Shown: in pieces, positions 57,661-64,000 of the stretch
How positions within the stretch are numbered: the first letter of the stretch is position 1
How the letters are laid out: every line of letters begins with the position of its first letter
Notes under the pieces: generated by a model
What the model was told of the DNA's origin: nothing
Seen by the model: only the letters and a program-made list of their open reading frames with translations
The model's database searches: none
Assembly: GCF_014635245.1 (NCBI RefSeq)
Contig: NZ_BMCP01000001.1
Coordinates: forward strand, 1,240,001-1,304,000
Direction of reading: 5' to 3'
Origin: Agaricicola taiwanensis
GTDB taxonomy: Bacteria; Pseudomonadota; Alphaproteobacteria; Rhizobiales; Methylopilaceae
Length of the DNA: 64,000 nt
Made by a program: the position numbers and the translations under genes

Positions 57661-58536
57661 TCAGAAGTCATAAAGACGGGCGGGATTGTCGGCAAGGATC
57701 CGCTGCCGAACGGCAGGGTCGGGAACCCACTCAGCCAACCGGTTCAGTGCCAAGCCATCGTCTTCGGCCCGAAAGCCTGTTCCATCGCGGTGGGGCCAAT
57801 CGCTGGCCCACACGAGGCGCTCGGCGTTGGCGGCGATCAAGGCGTGGGCAAACGGAACAACATCGGCGTAATCCGAACGATGAGAGACACGGTGGGGTGC
57901 CGAGAGCTTCACATAGGCGCGGCCGGTGGCGACAAGATCAAGCACCATGGAAAAGCCTGCCTGGTCCACCCCCGCAGCGGCTTCGGCCATGGCGAAGTGA
58001 TCAAGCACCAGAGGCAGAGGAAGGCCACGAAGCGTATCTTCAATGGAAAGCAGGACGCGGAGCGGCGCATAGACCTGGAGATGCCATCCGCGAGGTTCGG
58101 CGAGGTGGACAGCCCGGGCAAGCTGCTGGCGCGCGATGTTCGGATCATCGATGCCGTGCGTACCGAGGTTGACACGCAGCCCGCGCACGCCCGCTTCATG
58201 CAGGCGCGCCAGTTCCCTTTGGTCGGCTTCTGCCAGTACAGCGACCCCGCGGGCGCACCCGCCAAGCCGCTGCAGGGCATCCACAAGGCAGGAGTTATCG
58301 GTGCCATAAACGCTCGGTTGCACCAGCACCACCCGCTCAAGGCCGAGCGCGGCCTGATGGGCCCGAAGGTCATCGAGCTCCACGGCGGCAGGCGTGTAAG
58401 CTCGCCCCGCCCACAGCGGAAAGCGGTCGAAAGGTCCGAAGACGTGCACATGGCAATCGCAGGCGCCGGCCGGCATGGGGAAATGCGGCCGGCTCTGGAT
58501 GGTGCCGAGAACGCGTGTCTTCGCTTCGGTGAGCAT
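57661..58536 (-). CDS. Amidohydrolase-family lactonase
   Basis: 291 aa TIM-barrel. CDCHVHVFGPFDRFPL supplies the HxH metal motif, RGLRVNLG, LPLVLDHFAMAEA (barrel His) and LVWASDWPHRDGTG (catalytic Asp) follow. Relatives hydrolyse 2-pyrone-4,6-dicarboxylate, sulfomuconolactone and sugar lactones. ATG at 58536 overlaps the aldolase stop (TGATG). Confidence 0.88.
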   Translation of the reverse strand: MLTEAKTRVLGTIQSRPHFPMPAGACDCHVHVFGPFDRFPLWAGRAYTPAAVELDDLRAHQAALGLERVVLVQPSVYGTDNSCLVDALQRLGGCARGVAVLAEADQRELARLHEAGVRGLRVNLGTHGIDDPNIARQQLARAVHLAEPRGWHLQVYAPLRVLLSIEDTLRGLPLPLVLDHFAMAEAAAGVDQAGFSMVLDLVATGRAYVKLSAPHRVSHRSDYADVVPFAHALIAANAERLVWASDWPHRDGTGFRAEDDGLALNRLAEWVPDPAVRQRILADNPARLYDF

Positions 58537-59339
58537 CACGGCGCGATCTCATTGACCTGCCGGGCGCGCTTGGTCGCCTCAGCCAGCAGGAAACCGACGT
58601 CTGTGCCCGTCGATACATAGCGCGCGCCCATGCGCACGAATTCGGCGACGAGATCATCGCGTGAGGAGAGGCCGCCGACGCCGAGATATTTGCCATGCCT
58701 GCGGCAGGCGGCCAGGGCCCTCTCATAGGCCTCGCGAACACGCGGGTGGTCGAATTGCCCGGCGATGCCCATGTCGGCCATCATGTCATTGGTGCCGATC
58801 AGCACCATGTCGACGCCTTCCACGGCGATGATCTCCTCGGCGCGCTCCACGGCCTCGGCGGATTCGAACTGCACCACCACCATGGTGGCCGCATTCATGG
58901 CCGGCAGCCAGTCCTTGGCCGGAAAGCTGCGATATTGCAGGTGCGGCAGCCCGCCTCCGATACCGCGCTGGCCAAGGGGCGCATATTTGGCGGCGGCGAC
59001 GACCGCACGCGCTTCCTCGGCCGAACGCACATCCGGCGCGATGACGCCGAGAGCTCCGCCATCGAGCGCGCGCGAAATATATTCGGGTGTCTTGGCGGGA
59101 ACGCGGATGAAAGGCGCGATGCCTGCTTCCAGAGCCATCAGGCAGATCTGCCCGGTGGCGTCGAGGCTCAAGCTGGAATGCTCAAGGTCGATATAGATGG
59201 TGTCGAAGCCGGCGGTCTTGGCGATGCGAACGATCTCGACCTGGCGAACGAGCCGGACCGTCATGGAGGAGACAACCTCACCCCGCGCCATCTTCTCCTT
59301 CACATTGTTGCGCAGGATTTCCTTCAGTTCGACCGGCAT
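58536..59339 (-). CDS. HpcH/HpaI-type class II aldolase
   Basis: 267 aa. TAGFDTIYIDLEHSSLSLDA carries the family E/H residues, then LDGGALGVIAPDVRSAEEAR, GQRGIGGG and VVVQFESAEAVERAEEIIAV, with metal-binding Glu and Asp. Retro-aldol cleavage typically yields pyruvate plus an aldehyde or keto acid. GGGAGAAACGG ribosome site fixes the start at 59339. Confidence 0.92.
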   Translation of the reverse strand: MPVELKEILRNNVKEKMARGEVVSSMTVRLVRQVEIVRIAKTAGFDTIYIDLEHSSLSLDATGQICLMALEAGIAPFIRVPAKTPEYISRALDGGALGVIAPDVRSAEEARAVVAAAKYAPLGQRGIGGGLPHLQYRSFPAKDWLPAMNAATMVVVQFESAEAVERAEEIIAVEGVDMVLIGTNDMMADMGIAGQFDHPRVREAYERALAACRRHGKYLGVGGLSSRDDLVAEFVRMGARYVSTGTDVGFLLAEATKRARQVNEIAP

Positions 59340-59525
59340 CCGTTTCTCCCAAGGGTTTTGTAGATTGTTGGCACGCACTTTCAGCGGCCAGGCCATAGCT
59401 GTCCAATCATTTGGCGCCGCCGTGTCATAAGTGCTGTTTATGATCTGCCCCGCACTCATTATTAGACAGTAATGAAGCCGCCGGACGAAGCTCCCCCCTA
59501 ACAAGAAGACCGTTGGGAGAACGTC
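59340..59525. promoter_or_regulatory. Divergent promoter region of the catabolic cluster
   Basis: 186 bp between the divergent aldolase genes; it must hold promoters in both directions. A TTATGA...TCATAA-like symmetry (near 59418-59443) could be an operator, but no regulator gene is in the window. Confidence 0.4.
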
Positions 59526-60176
59526 ATGAGTGAGGATTTGCGCCGCCGTTGCGCCGAAGCGAGGCACATTGGAACCGGCCCTGTCAGCGATGCCATGGAG
59601 CAGCTTGGCTTGCGCCGGGCCGTGGTGACTGACTGGCGTTATGTCAACCGGGAGCCCGGAACAGCCCTCGTCGGCACCGCCTATACGGTGCAGCAGGCAC
59701 GAAAAAGCGCCAGTACTCCTCGTGAGGCCAATCTCACGCGCCAGCGCGAAGCCTCCTCAAAGCTCGCGGAGGCGGGCGACGTCGTCGTGATCGACGCCTA
59801 CGGCAACACCGGCATCGGCACCTGGGGCGAAAACCAGTCGCTCATGGCGCAGAGCCGCGGCGTGGCGGGGCTTGTGGTGCATGGCTCCATTCGTGATCAC
59901 GAGTCGATCAGGCAGTCCGGCTTCCCCGTACTCTGCCGAGGGTTTTCGCCGGTCGCCAGCCGATGGGACATGGAAACCATCGCCATGAACGAGCCGATCT
60001 CGATCGGCGGCGTGCCGATCCGGCCGGGCGATGTGATCTACGCCGATGGCGACGGTCTCATCGTGATCCCCAAGGAAGATGCGGTAGCGGTGCTGGAGCG
60101 CGCCCACGAACTGCACCAGGCGGAAATCAACGCGCGCGAGAAGAACTTCGGCCCGCGCACCGTCCCGGCGGCCTGA
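59526..60176 (+). CDS. RraA-family aldolase/decarboxylase
   Basis: 216 aa. RraA-like core: GTGPVSDAMEQLGL, AGDVVVIDAYGNTGIGTWGE, and the GVAGLVVHGSIRDHESIRQS strand with the Arg-Asp pair that binds metal and substrate. Family members include 4-hydroxy-4-methyl-2-oxoglutarate aldolase and oxaloacetate decarboxylase. It is divergent from another pyruvate-type aldolase. Confidence 0.88.
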   Translation: MSEDLRRRCAEARHIGTGPVSDAMEQLGLRRAVVTDWRYVNREPGTALVGTAYTVQQARKSASTPREANLTRQREASSKLAEAGDVVVIDAYGNTGIGTWGENQSLMAQSRGVAGLVVHGSIRDHESIRQSGFPVLCRGFSPVASRWDMETIAMNEPISIGGVPIRPGDVIYADGDGLIVIPKEDAVAVLERAHELHQAEINAREKNFGPRTVPAA

Positions 60177-60186
60177 GGGGACACCG

Positions 60187-61119
60187 ATGAAGATCTTCAT
60201 CATCGATCCCTTTCACCATGAAGGCGTCGAATACGCCCGGCAGCACGCCGAGGTGGTTCTGTGGAACGATCCCCGCGTCAACAACTGGCCAGAGGAGGCC
60301 GATGGCGTGATGGTGCGCATGACGCCGATCCGCGCCGAGGATCTGGCCCGTGCCAAGAACGTGAAGGTTATCTGCAAGCAGGGCGTGGGCATCGAGACCA
60401 TCGATGTGGAGGCGGCCAAGGCGCACGGCATAACGGTTTGCCGCACGCCGGGCGTCAACAGCGAGGCGGTATCGGAACTTGCACTGGCGCTCGGTCTGGC
60501 GGTCTCGCGCCGGGTTGTTGAATTCGACCGCATGCTTCGATCGGGCAAATCCGTGCAGCGCTCCAACTATCTGGGGCTGGAAGCGCTGGGGAAGACCGTC
60601 GGCGTCGTCGGTATGGGCAACATCGGTACGCGCACAGCCAAGAAATGGCAGCGGGCATTCGACACGACCATACTGGCCTATGACCCCTACGCGCCGGCGG
60701 ATGCCTGGGCGGATATCCCGCATGAGCGGCTGACGTCGCTGGATGAGCTCCTGCCGCGCGTGGACATTCTGACGCTGCATCTGCCGTTGAATGACGAGAC
60801 GCGCAACCTGATCGATTCCCGCGCGCTCGACCTGATGAAGGATACGGCGATCCTCGTGAACGTCTCACGCGGCGGCATCGTCGACGAGAGCGCGCTCTAT
60901 CACGCGCTGAAAGCCGGGCATCTGTTCGGCGCGGGACTGGACGTCTTCGAAGTCGAGCCGCCCACCGCCGATAATCCGTTGCTGTCGCTGCCGACAGTCG
61001 TTGCCACGCCGCATGCCGGCGGCGGCACCCGGGAGACCCAGGCGAAAAGCTCCGAACTGGTGGCGCGCCAGGTGCTTGATGTTCTGGCGGGCAAGGAGCC
61101 GATCGCGCGGGTGGCCTAA
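60187..61119 (+). CDS. D-2-hydroxyacid dehydrogenase (SerA-like)
   Basis: 310 aa. Rossmann motif GKTVGVVGMGNIGTRTAKKW, then VNVSRGGIVDESAL and the catalytic Arg/Glu/His set (ending in VATPHAGGGTRET with His). NAD-dependent oxidation of a D-2-hydroxy acid. Starts 10 bp after the RraA-family gene. Confidence 0.92.
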   Translation: MKIFIIDPFHHEGVEYARQHAEVVLWNDPRVNNWPEEADGVMVRMTPIRAEDLARAKNVKVICKQGVGIETIDVEAAKAHGITVCRTPGVNSEAVSELALALGLAVSRRVVEFDRMLRSGKSVQRSNYLGLEALGKTVGVVGMGNIGTRTAKKWQRAFDTTILAYDPYAPADAWADIPHERLTSLDELLPRVDILTLHLPLNDETRNLIDSRALDLMKDTAILVNVSRGGIVDESALYHALKAGHLFGAGLDVFEVEPPTADNPLLSLPTVVATPHAGGGTRETQAKSSELVARQVLDVLAGKEPIARVA

Positions 61120-61125
61120 ATGAAA

Positions 61126-61156
61126 GGAACGGCGTGTCATCCCGTCACGCCGTTCC
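61126..61156. terminator. Bidirectional hairpin between convergent genes
   Basis: Perfect 11-bp inverted repeat GGAACGGCGTG/CACGCCGTTCC, 9-nt loop, between the D-2-hydroxyacid dehydrogenase and the SDR. No long T-run follows, so termination is inferred from position. Confidence 0.6.
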
Positions 61157-61190
61157 GCATCCGTCAGATCAGGCCGCCGCCCGGAAGCCC

Positions 61191-61970
61191 TCACGTCACA
61201 GGGCAGAGGCCGCCGTCGACGTTGATCGCTGTGCCGGTGATGTAGGACGCAGCGTCGGAGGCAAGGAAGCAGACCGCATTGGCGAATTCCTCCGCCTCGC
61301 CGAACCGTCCCAGCGGCACCTCTTTCGCGAGCGGCTTCAGATAATCCTCGTAGGGGACATCCGGCGCCGCCTTGGCATGTCGTCGTTCCCACTGCCCGCT
61401 CTTGATGACGCCGACGCAGAGCGCGTTGACGAGAACGTTGTGCGGCGCCAGCTCGTTGGCCATGGCCTTGGTCAGCGTGATGCCGGCCGAGCGGCTGAGG
61501 GTCGTCGGCCCGCTGGCGGGGCCTGGCGCCTTGGCCCGGGCGCTGACGACATTGATGATCCGCCCCCAGCGCCGGCTCTTCATGTAGGGCAGGACCAACT
61601 GCCCCAGCCGCACGGCGGCGAAGAGCTTGAGGTCCATGTCCGCGATCATGTCCTCCCGCGTCATCTCCTCGAACGGGCGGCGGAAGGAGCTGCCGGCGTT
61701 GTTGACGAGGATATCGACGCCGCCGAACTCATCGATCGCCGCTTTCGCGACCTGCTCGAGCTTGGGCTGATCGGTGATGTCACATGGGCGGCCGACAACG
61801 CGGCCGCCTCCCGTCGCGAGTTCGGCAACGGCTTTTTCAAGCACCTCCTCGCGACGGGCGAGGATGATGACATTGGCGCCGGACTGCGAGAGGCGGGCAG
61901 CGATGGCCTTGCCCAGCCCCTCGCTGCCGCCGGTTACGAGCGCGGTCCTGCCGCTGAGATCGAGATGCAT
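61191..61970 (-). CDS. SDR-fold protein lacking YxxxK
   Basis: 259 aa. The cofactor site is normal (ALVTGGSEGLGKAIA; VDILVNNAGSS). In the active-site region NVVSARAKAPGPASGPTTLS-RSAG, alignment on the LTKAMA helix places Thr and Arg where Tyr and Lys of YxxxK belong. I recall a subfamily with SGPT..SR-AG like this. It may bind NAD(P)H without classical catalysis or use other residues. GGAGGG ribosome site. Confidence 0.85.
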   Translation of the reverse strand: MHLDLSGRTALVTGGSEGLGKAIAARLSQSGANVIILARREEVLEKAVAELATGGGRVVGRPCDITDQPKLEQVAKAAIDEFGGVDILVNNAGSSFRRPFEEMTREDMIADMDLKLFAAVRLGQLVLPYMKSRRWGRIINVVSARAKAPGPASGPTTLSRSAGITLTKAMANELAPHNVLVNALCVGVIKSGQWERRHAKAAPDVPYEDYLKPLAKEVPLGRFGEAEEFANAVCFLASDAASYITGTAINVDGGLCPVT

Positions 61971-61981
61971 GGAACCCTCCG

Positions 61982-63592
61982 TCAGAGCTCGCGCAGCGCG
62001 TTGAACTGATCGACGTAACCCGAGCCATCGATACGCACGCCGATGACCGTGGTGCGACTGGACTTGAGGGCCGCGGCGATGGCATCCTGCAGGCCATTTT
62101 CGCTGTCGACCACAGTGCCGTCAACGCCGAATCCCTGGGCGATCTTGGCCCAATCGCAGCCTCCGACATGGATGCCATGCGGCGGCAGCCCCTTGAGTTC
62201 CTGCTTGATGCGGATGAGGCCGATCTGCTCGTCGTCGAACACGATGACGATGATCGGAAGGCCCTCCCGGTTGGCGGTCTGCAGTTCTGCGATAGCCATG
62301 AGGAAACCGCCATCACCGCTGAAGGCGACCACGGGACGGTCGGGGTGGGCAAGGCGTGCGGCCAATGCGCCCGGCACGGCATAGCCCATGGAGCCGAGAC
62401 CGTTGGAGGTGAGGAACTCGCGCGGGCCGTAGGACTCCCACTTCTGCACGACGAGCAGACGGCTGGCCCCCGCATCGCAGGTGGCGATGGTCTCACGGGG
62501 CAGGGCGGCGCGTGCAACTTCCATCGCCCGCTGCGGCGACAGGCCCTTGGATGGCGTGTTCAGCGCATTGACGACATCCTGCCGGAAGACCGCGGCCGAC
62601 TTCTCGCCCCAGCCGGTGCCGGCGGAACACCAATCAGCGAGGCTTTTCAGGAGGATCTTCAGATTGCCGATGGCTTCCACCTCGGCCGGGACCAGCGCGT
62701 CGAGCGAAGGGGTGGCCGCGAGGGAGACCACGGGAATGGTGTAGGGCCAGGGCTTGGGCTGAAGTTCGACGGCATCAAGTCCTACCGTGATGATGAGGTC
62801 TGACTGCATGACGAGATTCCGCTCGATCAGCCCGCCGATGATGCAGCCGGCGCGCAGCGGATGATCCTCGGGGATCGCGCCCTTGCACTTGGAGGTAACG
62901 AGGACGGGTGCGCCAAGCTGCTCGGCCAGCGCCACCAGCTCGGCCGAGGCCTTGTCCCAGAAGACACCGAGGCCGGCGAGGATGATAGGCTTGCGGGAGC
63001 TGTTGATGCGATCGGTCAGCGACTTGAGGCCCGCCCGATCGGGCTCCGGATGCAGAAGGTTCGGCAGCAGTGTCGGCTCGGCGGCCAGCTCGCCCGCGGC
63101 CTTGGTGGTTTCGCTCTGCGGTACGTCGAACTGGACCGCGCCGGGTGCCGCTGCCGTCGCGGTGCGCATGGCGCGGCGCAGCTGTGAGCGGATGGTGCGG
63201 GCATCGATGGTGGTGCCCCACTTCACCAGGGGCTCATAGATGGCACGCTGGTCGATGCGCTGGCGCAGGCCGATCTCATGGGCCGGATTGGAATAGCGGT
63301 CGGTGATCATGATCAACGGCGCCCGGTCGAGGTAGGCATAAGCCGCGCCATTGACCATGTTGGCGGCGCCAGGGCCGCGCGTGGACAGGCACACGCCGGG
63401 TGCGCCGGTGATCTCGCCCCAGGTTGCGGCCAGCATGGCGCCAGCGGTCTCCTGCTTCATGAGCAGGAAGCGCATGTCGCGCTGGCGCGCGGCCTCCATC
63501 AGTTCGACGGATTCGCCGCCGGGATGTCCGACGATGAAGGGGGTGCCGGCTTCCTTGAAGGCATCGGCCATCACTTCGACGGTGGTCGACAT
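61982..63592 (-). CDS. Thiamine-diphosphate enzyme (acetolactate-synthase-like)
   Basis: 536 aa. PYR domain with the catalytic Glu in LLMKQETAGAMLAATWG and GVCLSTRGPGAANMVNG. Central FAD/UDP-binding-like domain. PP domain with VVAFSGDGGFLMAIAELQTA, the GDG metal/ThDP motif. The substrate is unknown; relatives decarboxylate 2-keto acids such as sulfopyruvate or benzoylformate or make acetolactate. Next to the SDR (11-bp gap). Confidence 0.9.
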   Translation of the reverse strand: MSTTVEVMADAFKEAGTPFIVGHPGGESVELMEAARQRDMRFLLMKQETAGAMLAATWGEITGAPGVCLSTRGPGAANMVNGAAYAYLDRAPLIMITDRYSNPAHEIGLRQRIDQRAIYEPLVKWGTTIDARTIRSQLRRAMRTATAAAPGAVQFDVPQSETTKAAGELAAEPTLLPNLLHPEPDRAGLKSLTDRINSSRKPIILAGLGVFWDKASAELVALAEQLGAPVLVTSKCKGAIPEDHPLRAGCIIGGLIERNLVMQSDLIITVGLDAVELQPKPWPYTIPVVSLAATPSLDALVPAEVEAIGNLKILLKSLADWCSAGTGWGEKSAAVFRQDVVNALNTPSKGLSPQRAMEVARAALPRETIATCDAGASRLLVVQKWESYGPREFLTSNGLGSMGYAVPGALAARLAHPDRPVVAFSGDGGFLMAIAELQTANREGLPIIVIVFDDEQIGLIRIKQELKGLPPHGIHVGGCDWAKIAQGFGVDGTVVDSENGLQDAIAAALKSSRTTVIGVRIDGSGYVDQFNALREL

Positions 63593-63658
63593 GTCATTTC
63601 TCCTCCTGTGGCGCGGGCTTCTTGGCGCATCGGCCGGCCCGCTTCGGGTTTCAAGAAT

Positions 63659-64000
63659 TCAGGCGATGCGGCGGCGCGGGTCGACCACGAGGTCACCCGG
63701 CGGCAGAGCGCCGCCTGCCAGATAGGTTTGCGCGTTGGTGAAGGCGCGTGAGACGATGGGCTTGAAGTTGTCCAGTGTTCCGCCGGCCGTGTGAGGCGTG
63801 ACCACGACCTGATCAAGGGCGAGCAGGGGGCTATCCTTCGGAGGTTCGGATGAGAACGCATCGAGCCCGGCTGCGAAGATCCGTTCCTCCATGAGCGCCT
63901 GATGAAGGGCTGCCTCGTCGACCAGACCGCCGCGAGCGCAATTGATCAGGATGGCATCGCGCTTCATCATCCCGATGCGGCGCGCATCGATCAGGCCGGC
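63659..64000 (-). CDS. D-2-hydroxyacid dehydrogenase, C-terminal part (runs off right edge)
   Basis: The last 113 codons of a 2-hydroxyacid dehydrogenase. Present are the end of the NAD domain (AILINCARGGLVDEAALHQA), EPP.DSPLLALDQVVVTPHT with the catalytic His, and GGTLDNFKPI. The frame stays open to the edge. A second such enzyme besides 60187-61119, probably cotranscribed with the ThDP enzyme. Confidence 0.88.
   Translation of the reverse strand, partial: AGLIDARRIGMMKRDAILINCARGGLVDEAALHQALMEERIFAAGLDAFSSEPPKDSPLLALDQVVVTPHTAGGTLDNFKPIVSRAFTNAQTYLAGGALPPGDLVVDPRRRIA

Noticed and set aside
1-64000. CRISPR array or retron/defence island
   Set aside because: No regularly spaced repeats and no reverse transcriptase, Cas, or known defence effector were recognised.

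Overview
The window is GC-rich, densely packed alphaproteobacterial DNA, most likely from the order Hyphomicrobiales (Rhizobiales). The evidence is a rhizobial-style split type III secretin, a DUF982-like gene, and integrase and excisionase genes of the kind seen in rhizobial prophages. Genus cannot be read from the sequence. There are three blocks: a type III secretion system (T3SS) locus (1 to about 12.8 kb), a 43-kb P22-like prophage (13.3 to 56.3 kb), and a catabolic cluster (56.5 kb to the right edge).

T3SS block. Reading leftward, one operon carries a 54-aa gene, sctD, sctX, sctY, sctV and a Tad-pilus-type secretin/lipoprotein pair (CpaC-like, CpaD-like). A second leftward set carries sctU, the secretin N-domain gene (rhcC1-like), a 54-aa needle-subunit candidate, sctI, sctJ, sctK, sctL and sctN; sctN runs off the left edge. 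Between them, on the plus strand, is a TadD-like TPR lipoprotein. The outer-membrane part therefore looks borrowed from a Tad pilus while the inner core is T3SS. SctU lacks the NPTH self-cleavage motif. sctQ, sctR, sctS and sctT are not in the window and would be expected to the left.

Prophage block. A 50-bp direct repeat (13345-13394 and 56275-56324) is the 3' half of a tRNA-Pro(CGG) gene; the intact tRNA is at the right end. From the left the phage carries integrase, an overlapping excisionase, small genes and a recombination set (HNH, NinB, YqaJ-type exonuclease, ERF), all leftward from a promoter with two operators. Next come a CI-type repressor and Cro separated by three operators of the same family. 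The rightward early region has a DnaA-domain-IV protein, RusA, a replication protein, primase-helicase and a cytosine methyltransferase whose C-terminal two thirds overlaps a second protein-like frame. A structured non-coding gap of about 0.5 kb separates early from late genes. The late region is podoviral and P22-like: terminase, portal, a BNR-type glycan-binding protein, scaffold, coat, gp4-like and gp10-like proteins, ejection proteins, tail fibres, a formyltransferase, GH19 endolysin and an overlapping spanin pair. The right end is mostly leftward small genes, including a secreted nuclease-fold protein and an adenine methyltransferase. Nothing obvious is broken, so the prophage looks intact.

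Catabolic block. After tRNA-Pro and tRNA-Gln come an Ldh2-family dehydrogenase, an amidohydrolase and a HpcH/HpaI aldolase (leftward), then RraA-family aldolase and a D-2-hydroxyacid dehydrogenase (rightward), then an SDR-fold protein without the usual YxxxK, a thiamine-diphosphate enzyme and a second, partial D-2-hydroxyacid dehydrogenase (leftward). Together they suggest breakdown of a hydroxy or keto acid to pyruvate-type products; the substrate cannot be named from sequence.
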